A DNA stretch of 64,000 nucleotides from Rhizoctonia solani (Eukaryota; Basidiomycota; Agaricomycetes; Cantharellales; Ceratobasidiaceae), in NCBI RefSeq assembly GCF_016906535.1, contig NC_057376.1, forward strand, positions 1,240,001 to 1,304,000, written 5' to 3'. Position numbers and translations under genes: made by a program. This document shows positions 1-11,527 of the stretch, one piece after another. The notes below the pieces were generated by a model. The model ran no database searches. It was not told the origin of the DNA and worked only from the letters and a program-made list of their open reading frames with translations. Every line of letters begins with the position of its first letter. The stretch's first letter is position 1.

Positions 1-2584
1 ACCTCCTGCGCTCTCTCGCGGCTGCAGGAATAGAGCGAGGAGACGGGGGTAGTTTGGGCTCCTCCAGAGTTTCTCCCTGCTTCTCGCTCATAGCCTGTGC
101 CAACTCCATCACCGTCGCCCGGCTCTTGTTGCGCCCTGGGGAAGGAGGTGGGCCAGGATGACGCGGTGGTGATACAGGAGATATCGGTTTTGGAGTCGAA
201 GGCTTAGTCGGAGATTCAGGTCGAGCGTAAAACGGCTGAGTTTGAGCGCGCTGTTGAGGTTGGGGCGAAGCGACCATCCCGGGGAGCGCACGCTTGCCGA
301 CGAGATTGGGACCACGAGAGGCAGGCCCTGGCGAGCTGCCACGGTGACCTCCGTTCGAGGCCTTGACGCCGATCGGTGCCCTTTCTCCCCATATATCCTT
401 GGCTCGTGAAAGGTTATTGTCCTTGGTAGGGGATTCTGGCCTGGGTAATGCTGGGAAGAGTTGCGCAGGCTTTCGAACAGGAGATGAAGGGGCGGGCGAA
501 GAACTCGCCGCTGCTCTCGGACTGGCTTGAGCCCTTGGAAGTGTGCCCTGTCTCTGTAACGATGATTCCTTGATGGGTGAAGGCGGGCGCATGGAAGGCT
601 GGGAGGCGGCCGGCCGCAAGCGTTTGAAAGGCGAAGGAGGGCGGTACTCCTGTGGTGGTGGCGGCGGCGGTGGCGGTGTGCCCACTGGAGTGGTCGAAAC
701 TGTTTCGGGTGCTTTCCATACCTCTTTGATTTGCACGCCCTTCTTGGGTTTACGCGCACGGTCTCGCGTGAGCTAAAGGGAAATGAGATCAAGTCGAGAC
801 GTCTGAAAAAAAACTACGACTTACATGGTTGAGTGGCTTTGGGTGAATAGGAGACTTGGTGTCCTCGAACTTTGACGTCGGGCTGACCGGGACTGGGGTC
901 GCCTTGGCTAACACAGGGGTCGTTTTGCGTCCAAACTCATCGAAAGAGGGAACGTCCCTCTGTGGACTGGGCGATGTGGCCGGAGAAGAGGACTGTTGGG
1001 CGCCCGTCATATGTTTGATGATCCCGGCGATCTTGCTGTCTCCAGGAACAGGAACAGGCTCTTTCAACGACCGGCGCTTCCATGGAACTTCAGAAGGGGA
1101 GGAGGTGGTTGAAGGCGATGACCCCTGGCCTTGGATCGCGACCTGCCATCTCTCATGGACATTCCCAGTAGCAGCGCGCTTTGGCTTCTCCCTCTCCGAA
1201 TTGAGAGGATGAAATTCCGAGCGAAGTCGGAGGGGATACACCTCCGTCTGCTTGACGCACTCGATTTCCCACGAATCCACGTCCCTGGAGTCGCGTCAAG
1301 GATGGGCTGAGTTCCTTGGCCGACGCTTGGACTGTGCTTCTAAAGGCAGGAGCGGCAGAGGTCACAAGCGGAAGCTTGTTGGTGTCCTGTGCTGGAGGGG
1401 TTGGCTGGATAGGACGTGCGAGCCCAAATGTCGGTGGAGACCCCTGGGTGGGTGTAGTATGTGTCTTGAACGGCGCATTCCGAATGGGGGTAGAAAACGC
1501 TGGGGCGGGCAGAGTGTCCGAACGCTGGATTTTGGACGTCGAGTTGGGACTTGACGTTGACTTGCCGCGGGGACGACCGGCTGTTGTTTTAGAACGAGTG
1601 AGCTCAGACTTGATCTCTGGCGAAGATCCTTGGAGAGGGCTCTCGGGTTTCGAGGGCCACGAGCTCGTTCGCTGTCTTGTATGCTGAGGTACTACCAATT
1701 GTTCCTCTGGCGGAGCGAATCTGGGCTACGAGGACTGCGTGGCAGTGACTTGTCTGCAGAGCGCTGGGGGAGGGTTGTCTCGGAGGGGGTCCAAGTCCAG
1801 GCAGCGCAGCAGCACCCTGGCCAAACTTGCTGGTCCGACCCACCGCCTGGAATGCACTTGCAGAAGCCGACGAACCTGCGCGACGCAGAGTCTGGTCGAA
1901 CAAGGCAGGGTCATGGGTATCCGCCTGGGGCGCAGGCTTGTTCAGGCGCGGTCCCGAGCCGCGGGCGCCCATAAAGCCGGCAAAGACATGGGAGCGATTT
2001 GTTTGGCGTTGACGGTGTTGAATGAGGATTCATGGTACGCGTGGATCCGAAAACGGACTTGGTAGGGCTTTCCGGCAGAGTATCAGGGTCGGTGTTCCCT
2101 GGTGTGGAAGGACTTATTACCGTTGCCCTCGCGCCAAAAATGGAACTGGGCTTGCTAGGCGATTCGGGCGTTTTCACCGGTTCCGGATCGGGAGACGCTG
2201 CACTCCCAGACACACCAATGTCCGATAGACCTGAGCCAATATCCATTAGCACTCGTCTTGTAATAACTACCCAGTAATAGCCAACATACGTCTGGATCCC
2301 TGTTTTGCTCTCCTCTGTGCTCTGGCAAGTCGTGAGGCCGCGATCTCCTAGAGCAAAAGATCAGCAAACAAGATGCTTAGGTACGTACACAAACAACAAA
2401 CCTGCTCGAGCCTCTTTTGCTCAGCCTGCTCGTCTTGGTCAACCTCAGCCTGGATGCTCTTGATCCTACTGGCCCACTCTTGCAGTCCTTGCTCTGGTTG
2501 GTGCGAATAATCAAATGTTCGGCGACGAGAAGATGCAGGTTGGGGTGATGCCATCTCTTCTGGCGGCCGTTTTCTCCAGCTCAT
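1..2584 (-). CDS. DUF4045-type protein, probable N-terminal half of a fungal gelsolin-repeat protein (partial, frame-disrupted)
   Basis: Only the N-terminal low-complexity half is inside the window; the gene runs off the left edge. Exon 1 (2402-2584) encodes LQEWASRIKSIQAEVDQDEQ, exon 2 (2290-2347) gives EIAASRLARAQRRAKQ, and exon 3 starts at 2230. Another intron lies near 775-823. Downstream come Ser/Pro-rich SPTK motifs, AGFMGARGSGPRLNKPAP, LTRLQGRGFVGNRVRQ, a run of eight prolines and RATVMELAQAM. I recall these as hallmarks of the DUF4045 region that precedes gelsolin/severin repeats in fungi, so an actin-binding role is inferred from the family. The start is ATG 2584 (MSWRKRPP); ATG 2554 (MASPQP) is possible. 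The reading frame breaks near 2000, 1730 and 1200. No stretch there is long enough for a normal intron, so each looks like a missing base. The gelsolin repeats themselves are not visible here. Confidence 0.6.
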
Positions 2585-2836
2585 CCAGCGACACCAACCT
2601 GCCAAGCGGGTTCAACTTGGGCCGTCTCGCCGCGGAGGGTAATGGACGCGGTTAAACTAGTTTAGTCAATATAGCCCCTTTTCGCGTATTATGTAATGTG
2701 ATATACGTTATTTGAATAGTTCATTCCTCGCTGAAAAAAGCAGCAAACAAAGCAAACTGTACAAGTACATCGATATCCTCCATGTGGTCTTATCCTACAA
2801 CTCAACACCCCTTCACGCTTCTAGTCCAGCTTTTCT

Positions 2837-4309
2837 TTATTTTTCTTCGTCGTCGGCAAGGCGGCCATATCGTCCCCGGGTACGCGAGTCCCGCTCGCGT
2901 CCCTTGCCCTTGATGTCCCTTCCCAGTACACGGCGTACCAGGCGCATACCACCGAGAAGCACAAAAGCAGTCACCGGGATAACCACAAACACGAGCAAAA
3001 CGAGCAAGTAGTGCAACGGGGAAGAAAGCATCTTGTACTGCTCCTCCTTCGAAGCCTCCTTGGTCGTCTCCTTTCCCGTTTCAATTCCAGTTCCAGTTTC
3101 GGTGGTTGGCTTTTTAGCGGGCGGTTGCACTTCCTATAGACACAAGAAAAAAAACTCGTTTTAACATTTTATCCCGACAATCAGAGGACAAGTTTTTGTG
3201 GAAAGTACAGGGAATGGGGGTAGGGGGATCAAAGCTCAGAACGGAGAGGCACCTGGTTGCCGTTCTCATCGACCTCCAATTCAATCTTGAGTTCTCCCGA
3301 ATCGGCAATGACGACGGGGTCCACGGGCTTGTCGTTGGGTCCCTTCTTGACATTCTCTGCACGAACAGTGAGTCGTGGTTCCGGGGATAAGCGTCGTGAA
3401 ACGTACCGATCTCCGTGACGATATCCATGCCCTCCATAACCGTTCCAAAGACGACGTGGCGACCATCGAGCCAGCTAGTCGTAACAGTAGTAATGAACTG
3501 TAATTCCACGTTACAATCACGCATATAACAACCTATCTAGGTGCTTACGAATTGAGAGCCGTTAGTGTCCTAATTTACGCTAGTCAGTTTGATTCCAAAT
3601 ACATAAAGATAAACTGCATTTACCTTGCCCGCATTAGCCATGGAGAGAGTGCCAGCACCGGTGTGCTTGAGCTTGCTACAAACCAAAAATAGCTCAGAAA
3701 TCGAGCCTATTCGGTAATTGACTACCAACTCACAAGTTCTCGTCGGCAAACTTGTCACCATATATAGATTTTCCACCGGTTCCGTCACCCTTGGCTAAAA
3801 TTCATTTAAAATTTGCACTTTTGTGGGTATGCCAGTAGCACTTACTAAAGTCACCGCCTTGAATCCTGAAAGAGAATTCATAAGCATATATCAACTAGAA
3901 AATGAATGGAAACTCACATGAATTGCTTGATGACACGGTGGAAAGTCGAGCCCTTGTAGCTAAACCCAAGCTCGGCGCCGTCTTTGTTCTTACCAGTGCA
4001 AAGAGCACGGAAATTCTCAACAGTCTTGGGAACAGTCTAGAAACCAGCTCCTCATTAATTATGCCTTTTTACCAACTTGAACGCGTAACCTACTCCACCG
4101 TAAAGACCCATGACAACTACCAACAAGTCAATACTCATATCAAAGCCTCAGCAAATGCGCTCAAACTTACTACGTCCAAGTTCCTTGTCGCCGTGCTTGA
4201 TATCGAAATAGACCTTGTGCGTAATCTTTGGTCCCTTGGCCGCCGCAACCGGGCTAGCAAGCATCACAAGGGCCGAAACGAACAACGTAACAGCGCCAGA
4301 AAACTTCAT
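2837..4309 (-). CDS. Secretory-pathway cyclophilin (peptidyl-prolyl cis-trans isomerase) with C-terminal membrane anchor
   Basis: This is a cyclophilin B-like proline isomerase that should help fold proteins in the secretory pathway. The start [20 protein letters not shown] is a signal peptide; in-frame codons upstream are ignored because the hydrophobic stretch begins here. The core is complete: [31 protein letters not shown] (catalytic Arg), DTNGSQFFITTV and [12 protein letters not shown] (active-site Trp). I trace ten exons: 4171-4309, 4094-4116, 3918-4036, 3846-3865, 3734-3794, 3624-3675, 3549-3569, 3407-3497, 3253-3356 and 2837-3133. They sum to 927 nt, or 308 residues, with every junction in phase. 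The last exon adds a Thr/Glu/Lys-rich linker, one membrane helix ([20 protein letters not shown]) and a basic cytosolic tail ending RLADDEEK. The protein is therefore probably anchored in the ER or endomembranes with its catalytic domain in the lumen, unlike soluble cyclophilin B. Confidence 0.92.
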
Positions 4310-5351
4310 CGTGAAATCAAGAGTGTGTAAGAGAGGGGCAGGTGGGAGGAAACAACTCGTCGCGCTGGCTCTTGGACTTTCTCGTTCTCCGCACTTTAAT
4401 CCGGTTGACACGTTGGCCCGTCCGTGGTTTGGGGCGCTTATTTATATTGTTAGACTTGCAGCTTGGTCTCGGTTCAATCAGTCGTCGGGGGCTTCACCCG
4501 TTGATGGTGAATCGTTCGGGTTGTTCTCTTTCAAGGCGCGGACTAAACAGGAATGGTAGCGGTAGCTTGTATTGGAGTTGCGAGCGAAATTATGTTATGA
4601 AACGTACTAAGTTTTATGTGTATGATGAACTTGGAATTGCTAACTATGAAGTTGTAGTAACCTAATCATAGAGCACAACCCTGAGCGGTGCTATATCCAG
4701 GAGACAACCCGAAAGCTCAAGACAGCGCAGCCTACCCGGAGCTTGGAGATATTTACTCTGTCGAGAAGACTTAACAACAAGACGTACGTTACCATTCGCT
4801 TGGGCTCCAAGATAGACTCGTTCTTCCGGAAGCTCAATTAAACCCCATTTGGAGGGCCATCTTCCCTCATCGTTTGGCCCTATTGGTTTACAGCACCTGA
4901 CAAGGACCCTCACAAGGATCTTTCTAGGGGCAACCTGGGAGCCATCAAATTAGTTGTATGCGACTACACCAACGAACTACCATCGCGAATAGCAAGAGCG
5001 CATACAGCGAGTGATTGAGAAGGTTTCGATTCAACTCGGAATTGAGAGTAATTGGTGTCTTAATAGGCATAAAGTAGTGCTTATTCAAGGTGGTTTTCGA
5101 TTGAGCCAAAATTTTCATAGTTATATCTGGTCCTCAGCCTCAACCATAACTATGTATTATAGTGTCATTAAGTGCATTATTATAGTGGTCGAAAATACCT
5201 TGGAGGAAGGAGCTTGAACCTCATCCGGCAAACAACCGGCAGCCCATCCGTGGTCCCGGCGCTTCCCAACAAATGTGCGCATGGCCTGAACCAGGATCTT
5301 GCGCCTGGCCTCAGCACCCATCAGAACAACCCAAGCCAACCCGCGTTCAAG
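4310..5351. other. Intergenic region between divergent cyclophilin and SR140 genes
   Basis: This 1.0-kb stretch lies between two divergent starts. Short open frames occur on both strands, but none shows family similarity, splice logic or biased composition. It should carry both promoters and 5' leaders. I see no repeat or RNA gene in it. Confidence 0.6.
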
Positions 5352-8086
5352 ATGGACAAAAAGAAATTAGCAATGATGTTCAACGTCGATGACGACGATG
5401 CTCCCCCATTCCAAGTAACTCCCCTCCCTCACCATTGTATCAGATCCCAACAGAACACTCACGATCTAACAGCAAAAACAACTAGACGAGTATAAACTCG
5501 CACACTACTCTCAAGGTGTCGTTCGCAAGTCCAAGAGGGAAAAAGAGAAAGAAGCGGCAGAGGCGAAGAGGAGGGAAGAGGAAGAGCAGGCTGCACAGGT
5601 ATGTTTCTGCTCTCGATTAAATTGGTGGAGTGATTTAATCGAGGACGGACCATAGGCGTATGCGGACTTTATCGATGTCTTTGATTCAGAGGGTCCGAAG
5701 CAAAAAGCCCGTTCTGGAGGAGGGGGGTTCGTACGTGCCGGTGGCGAAGGTGCTTATAAGCCGTCGGGGGGAAGAAACCCCTTAGACGAAGGAGCGCCCA
5801 GGTCTAACTTCAAGGTATATCCTAATTCTCTCTCCCGTTCCCTACCTGTCTAATTCATATGGTGTAATTTTAATAGGATCGCCCGCCCTCTCCGGGCCCC
5901 GCAAAACCCAAACCCAAAGGCCAGCGTGCAATGGACGCATTTCTGGAAGAGATAAAGAGGTTCGGCGGGTCGGACGCTGGAATCTGCGTGGCTGGACACT
6001 GAATTTTTTTTCGGTCGTATTAGAGACCAAGCTGAGCGCGAGAGCAGGTTTAAGAAGTATGCGGGATGTGAGTATTCGTCTGGGCTTAGTCGTACGGGAC
6101 GCTTATGACGTTGATATTAGCCCATGGCAGTTCTGTTTCTGCTATTGCTGGTGCGTCTCATACTTATATTTACCTTACGTCTGCTTACTTTTGATATATA
6201 GCATACGAAAGTCAAAGCGGCAGTCGAGACAGAGGAGACCCAGCTGTAGGCACTTTCTCCTCTCTACACTGCAACCTTACTCAATCTTGGACAGACAACA
6301 AATATATTCGTAGCAAACCTCCCAGCGAATATCGACGAAAACTCCCTTGGAATGTTCTTTGCGCGCATCGGCCCTGTTGGATCCGTACGCCCACTTCTTA
6401 TCACCACCGCTTCCCAGCTTACCATTCTTCAATAGGTGAAAATCATGTGGCCTCGTGCAGATCCACACAACCCCCCAGGATCGGATATTTCCACTTCTGC
6501 CCGACGAGGAATGTCTGGTTTTGTATCATATATGACCCGCGCCGACGCTGAAGCATGCGTTCGTGAACTGGACGGATTCGATTGGGGTGGAAGTGTGCTT
6601 AGGGTTGGATGGAGTAAGGCTGTGCCGATTGCTGCGAGAGCCATGTATGGTAAGCTCTCTTTTTCCGTTCGTGTGGACGAGAAGAGGTGTTGAGCGGGGA
6701 AAAGATTTGGGCAGGAGGAGCAGGAGTCGGTCGAGGAGTCCAAGAAGGGATAGGGAAAAGGACAAGCGGAGGAGATCCAGGTCTAGGTCAAGGGATCATC
6801 ATCGGGAAAGGGAAAGGGATCGTGACCGCGAGAGGGATAGGACTAGGGACTACGATAGACGTAAAACATCTCGTCGTTCTAGGTCTCGCTCTCGAGATCG
6901 CCACCACACTCGTCGTCGTAGATCTTCATCCTATTCGACTCGGTCTCGCTCCCGCTCGAGAACACCTACGCCAAAGGACCTTGGCTACCTCGGAATCACA
7001 CCCACGCAAGAAGAGTTTATTCGTAAAGTCGTAGATAAAGTTAGGAGAAACGGGAGGGCGTTTCAGACCTTGTTGGAAACGAGGGAGAAGAATAACCCAA
7101 GCTTTGAGTTTTTGTGGGATGACAAGGTGGGTTGTATCCTTGAGTGTTCGAGAGCTGGATCTGACTTGGTTGGTAGAATCCTGGTCATTTGTTGTATAAG
7201 CATTTGCTAGATGGGGCGTCGTTGCCTCCTCCGCCACCTGTATTCGATGAAGATGTGAGCGTTATTCCACTTGTGAAGTGCATCATTAACAATTCTCCTA
7301 GGGCCCGCACTCAGCCTACTCGACAGACTCGGGCGAAGAATCCGAGCGGGAGCGTATCCGCAAGGGAACCCTCGGGAAACTGGCCCGAAAGAGATTCCAT
7401 GTCCTCCTTCGCGGTTTGTCAGGCAAACGAGGTGAACTTGCACGGTGCATGGCATTCTCGCTAGAGCACGCCGAATCGGCTGCCGAGGTGTGTACCCAAA
7501 TGACCGAGCTGTCGATGACCAATCTAACGGATTTACCCAGGTCGCGGAAATAATCATCTCATCGCTCATGGTCGATTCGACACCCGTCCCGCGCAAAATC
7601 GCCCGACTACACCTGATCTGTGATATTTTGCACAATTCAGCCGCCTCGATCACCAACGCGTGGAAATTCAGACAGGAATTCGAATCTCGTCTGGGAGGAG
7701 TGTTCGACCATCTGTGTGCAATCCACCGCTCGTTCCCTGGGCGCATCACGGCCGAGACGTTTAAAAAGCAGGTCCTGAGCGTTGTAGAGGTGTGGGAAGA
7801 TTGGATTGTGTTTACGCCCGAGTTTACGAGCGAGTTGAGGAAGCGGTTGGATGGGAAGGATGTTGGGGAAGAGAGAAAGGAGGGAGAAGAGCGGGTGGAA
7901 AAGGTGGAGGAGAGAAAGGTTGTGAGCAAATTCAAGGCTGCTGCGTTTGGAGCGGTTGTGGAGCCGGCGAAGGAGGCTGAGGATCTGGACGGGGAAAAGG
8001 TTGAGGATATCGATGGAGAGAATCTCGACGGCGAAAACATCGATGGGGAGAATCTCGACGGAGAGAACATTGATGGGGAACATTGA
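5352..8086 (+). CDS. SR140/U2SURP-type U2 snRNP-associated splicing factor
   Basis: Domain order matches SR140: a charged N-terminus starting MDKKKLAMMFNVDDDDAPPF, then MDAFLEEIKR joined across an intron to DQAERESRFKKYAG, and an RRM (TNIFVANLPANIDENSLGMF, VKIMWPR, GFVSYM, RVGWSKAVPI; about 6299-6650). An Arg/Ser and Arg/Glu/Asp-rich block (about 6700-6970), a SURP module (IRKVVDKVRRNGRAFQTLLE...NNPSFEFLW; about 7000-7220) and a CID-type helical domain (about 7310-7860) follow. The family acts in the nucleus with U2 snRNP in 3' splice-site recognition. After the CID the protein enters a [LI]DGEN repeat. In the sequence as given a stop falls at 8086. A one-base shift there would restore the frame to 8210, ending GRLSGDEMEMDSE, which is more likely the native C-terminus. 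There are at least ten exons. Confidence 0.88.
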
Positions 8087-8150
8087 TGGGGAAAATATCG
8101 ACGGGGAGAAGCTTGATGGAGAGGATCTCGACAGAGAACACTTGGATGGG
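7985..8150 (+). repeat. In-frame 15-nt tandem repeat encoding [L/I]DGE[N/K/D]
   Basis: About eleven imperfect copies of a 15-nt unit encode alternating LDGEN and IDGEN pentapeptides, at the 3' end of the SR140 gene. Near 8076 the phrase ATTGATGGGGAA recurs with one base too few, which throws the frame and creates the TGA at 8086. Downstream units continue in another frame (NIDGENIDGEKLDGEDL). Codon choice varies between units, so the repeat is under coding constraint rather than a pure microsatellite. Confidence 0.85.
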
Positions 8151-8409
8151 GCGCCTGTTGGGGCGGTGGGGCGGTTGAGTGGAGACGAAATGGAGATGGA
8201 CAGTGAATAGTTATGCGTATATATGTATCTCGCCTCAGACCTTGAATGCATGGCCGTACCCACCATGGTCAACTTGCTCGACGTCGCGCCAGGGGGTGTG
8301 CAGAACGCGGCCCCACTTGGAGTAAGCAGATGATTAGGATCCGCGGAAGTGATATTATATTGGTTGATGAGGTCATAGGACGGAGAGAGGTAACTTGCAT
8401 CTGGATACC

Positions 8410-10461
8410 ATGGCCGACGAACAACCCGCGACAAATGGCGTACGAACGGTGTCTATGCCTCCCCAACGCCCGCCCCAGATGCGGGGTGGGCTTGCCCAGC
8501 GTCCAATGACGAGCCGCATCCCACCGAGTCTGCAGGCCAAGATGGCTGCGGTGCGATACCCTCTGATTTATATTATAATTTATTACTAACCAGTACATAC
8601 TCCCAGATGGCAAACCGAGGACAGGCCCAGTCTTCACCTGCTGTTCCGGGGACTGCTGATATCGCGAATTTATCGAACGCATTTGCCCAGGCGGGAATAG
8701 CTGGTCCCGCGAGCGCACCCCCGACACCAGCCAACCGGGGCCGTGGGATGGGCATCGCAGGACGACGCATGCGACCCCCGGGCACCCTGGGCGATATTGA
8801 CCCTAACCTTGTCTCCAAACCCCCGCCCGCCGGCGTCGGCGGAGGTCCTGGGGGTCTTGCTCTCGGTCGACCGAACCTCGGACCAGATCCACCAAAGAAA
8901 CCAGGGCAGGGAGGCACGCCGTTTGCAAACTTCAGCAAGATCGTGTATGTTTACATTCATATACTCTCGAATTACCGCTCATTATTTCGCAGAGATCCCT
9001 CTGGCGTCTTGCGTTTTGGTGGTGGCAAGGCTGTCATCCACTCGGCTGGAGTCGACTTCTCCAATGGCTCCAGCTTCAAGATCAACATGTCCGAGTTTAG
9101 ACTCGAAGAGGAACTCGGTCGCGGCAACTATGGGACCGTCAAAAAGGTCTACCACAAACCTACTAATGTCGTCATGGCCATGAAGGCAAGTTTCACCCGC
9201 CCTACTCAACTATTCACATTTCCTAACAATTCTGCAGGAAATCCGCCTCGAACTCGACGATGCCAAACTAAACGCAATTCTTATGGAACTCGATATTCTC
9301 CATCGCGCTGTCGCTCCCGAAATCGTCGACTTTTACGGTGCATTCTTTATCGAGTCATGTGTCTATTATTGTATGGAATACATGGATGCCGGCAGTCTCG
9401 ATACCCTCAACGGTGTCGGTGTCCCTGAAGATGTTCTCGCTCGAATCACAGCAAACATGGTCCGTGGGCTCAAGTTCCTCAAGGATGAACTTCAGATCAT
9501 GCATCGCGGTACGTCATCCTTTCTCCTAGCGATCTAAACCCGTGCTATAATCGTTCCTGTTATCACGTCACGATAGATGTAAAGCCTACCAACGTTCTCG
9601 TTAGCCGCAAGGGTGCCATCAAGCTGTGTGATTTTGGCGTGTCTGGACAGTTGGAACGAAGTTTGGCCAAGACCAACATCGGCTGCCAAAGTTATATGGC
9701 TGTATGTCTTTCCTTACCCTCAACCCATCTGTCCATCTAACCTGCTTTTGCTACAGCCCGAACGCATCAAAGGCGAATCACTCAACAACGTGGGCACATA
9801 CACCGTCTCATCCGACGTTTGGTCTCTTGGTCTCTCGATTATCGAACTCGCTGTTGGAGCCTACCCATACCCGCCCGAGACTTATTCCAACGTATTTGCT
9901 CAGCTTACTGCGATTGTTCACGGACCCCCGCCGGAACTACCTGAAGGGAAGTACAGTGCCGATGCAGCCGAGTTTGTTGCTAGCTGGTGAGTCATTAATA
10001 CCATTGGGTGGGGCCTGGGACTCATGGAGTTCCACAGCTTGATAAAAGAACCTACGAAGCGGGCTACATATGCCGAGTTGCTGGTGAGTGAGATGGCGTC
10101 TCTCATTCTTGGAATAGCATTTGAGAAACGCACATATCTAATCGTGCTTGTCTAGGATCATCCATGGCTTGTCGCAGATCGCGATCGGGAGGTAGATATG
10201 GCCGGATGGGTCGAACAGGCCGTTGATTTTAGGAAAGCTAAGCGCGCAGCTGGAGCAGAAGTATCAAGTAGCGAAGATCGCGTGCCAGATAAGCAGACGG
10301 TCGAGGCGGCCGTCAAGGCTGGAGATGTCGTAGCGGATGGTAAACCCACCGACGAGAAACCGGCCGAAAGCAGCAAACCAGTGGAAGATGCTGTGCCAGT
10401 CGAGAACGGGGCATCCGAGGCGCCACCAGACACGGACCCAAAACCCGTACCTGCCGAATAA
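8410..10461 (+). CDS. PBS2: Pbs2-type MAP kinase kinase (HOG/osmostress pathway)
   Basis: This is a dual-specificity MAPKK. An N-terminal Pro/Gly/Arg-rich region (MADEQPATNGVRTV...) is followed by a complete kinase domain. It has the glycine loop LGRGNYGTVKKVYH, the ATP-binding Lys in VMAMKEIRLEL, catalytic loop HRDVKPTNVLVS, DFGVSG, and activation loop SLAKTNIGCQSYMAPERIKG with the Ser and Thr expected to be phosphorylated by the upstream MAPKKK. SDVWSLGLSIIELAVGAYPYP follows, then DHPWL. The SLAKTNIGCQSYMAPERI signature is that of Pbs2/Wis1 rather than Ste7 or Mkk1. The tail is acidic and Pro/Glu-rich, ending PKPVPAE. About eight introns, all short. The start is ATG 8410. The frame is intact throughout. 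The expected role is to phosphorylate the Hog1/Sty1 kinase in the cytoplasm. Confidence 0.92.
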
Positions 10462-10674
10462 TCACAAGTAGAGAAGCGGAAGGAGGGGGGGAGAGTCCAT
10501 TTCTGTCTGTCTATTTGTGTGTCGCACTGGTGGTGGCTCAAGGACTTGCTGGCTTTTGTCTTACAATATGTAATTGAACATTTTTGTCTTATTTCGTCTC
10601 AGTGAGGTACAGGTTTATTAATAGTATTGCCAACTATGAGTTGGTTCAGACCGACGCGGTCATTAGCGCCGGGT

Positions 10675-11527
10675 TTAAACTGTAACTTTGGTTTCCAAGA
10701 ATTTTTCCCATTCGTCCTTGCCCCACGAACTCGATACATCGTTGGCTAACAACCCGTCCCAGAGCGCAGAAGGCGTAACATGAACGCCATTCTGACGTCC
10801 CAATTTAACTGTTCGCGGTATCAATCGCCTGTTCCATAACCCGCAAGTAATTAGATAATCTTACTGTTATACTTTAAATCATCCGTCACGCTCACTCCTC
10901 CATTCGACGTCGATTTGAGTTCCAACAGATCAGCAACCGCCTTCTTGTCTACTCCCTCTGGAGCCAGCGCAACCAGCTTTTCCCGAATTTGAAGAGGTGT
11001 AAGCGTCGATGTCGGGATATCAAAGAATTGTTCTTGGGCTTTGAACAACTGCATATAGATATGGTAAGTCGAGCGACGGTAAGGGCGAATGGGTACAGTA
11101 CCTCGGTAGCGTATTCTAAAAACCTCTCTGGGGCAACGCGCCCGACTGCTAAAGCCGCTTCGTGTGTAAACGTGGACGATCCATGCCTAAACACCCCATT
11201 TTTATTTTTATTCTTGCTCAATCAGTCATTGATCAGAGTGGAAGGAAATGGAGGTACATACCAAGGTTGAGGCTGAAGTCTCAAGATTAGCTTGGCCTTG
11301 CTTGCGTATTTTCCCTCCGTGAACAATGGTCTAAGGACAGCCGTCACTGCATTATTGTAGATCTTCGCACTGAATGGGCATACAAAGTCTGTTGACACGA
11401 GGTTAGCCCAAGGAACGACCAACTAAAACAAAGTGAACCAAGTAAGTTTACCGAGGTAAAGTTCGAGTGTATGCGGCGAAGCGGGGTTTCCGATCGTGAG
11501 GAACGAAAGCGAGGGTTGTAGGGACAT
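10675..11527 (-). CDS. DsbA-like thioredoxin-fold protein with a single active-site cysteine
   Basis: Exons join to MSLQPSLSFLTIGNPASPHT-LELYL, DFVCPFSAKIYNNAVTAVLR, a region with ILRLQPQPWHGSSTFTHEAALA, GRVAPERFLEYATEVLY, AQEQFFDIPTSTLTPLQIRE, a helical section, and NGVHVTPSALWDGLLANDVS, ending KVTV. This is the layout of fungal thioredoxin-like (DSBA family) proteins. Note VCPFS: the second Cys of a CxxC pair is replaced by Ser, and a cis-Pro follows in VTPS. A glutathione-transferase-like or binding role is therefore more likely than disulfide oxidation. There is no signal peptide. About four introns. Substrate unknown. Confidence 0.72.

Noticed and set aside
109..792. 227-codon minus-strand open frame rich in Arg and His
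   Set aside because: The neighbouring minus-strand frame gives the Ser/Pro-rich DUF4045 text (SPTK, PPPPPPPP, RATVMELAQ), so this one is a shadow.
7207..8070. 287-codon open frame on the minus strand with repeated FSPSRFSPS
   Set aside because: It is the antisense reading of the SR140 DGE repeat and CID exons; the sense strand carries the conserved domains.
7985..8150. Regular short repeats resembling an array
   Set aside because: Units are 15 nt, have no spacers and encode pentapeptides in frame, so this is a coding repeat and not CRISPR.
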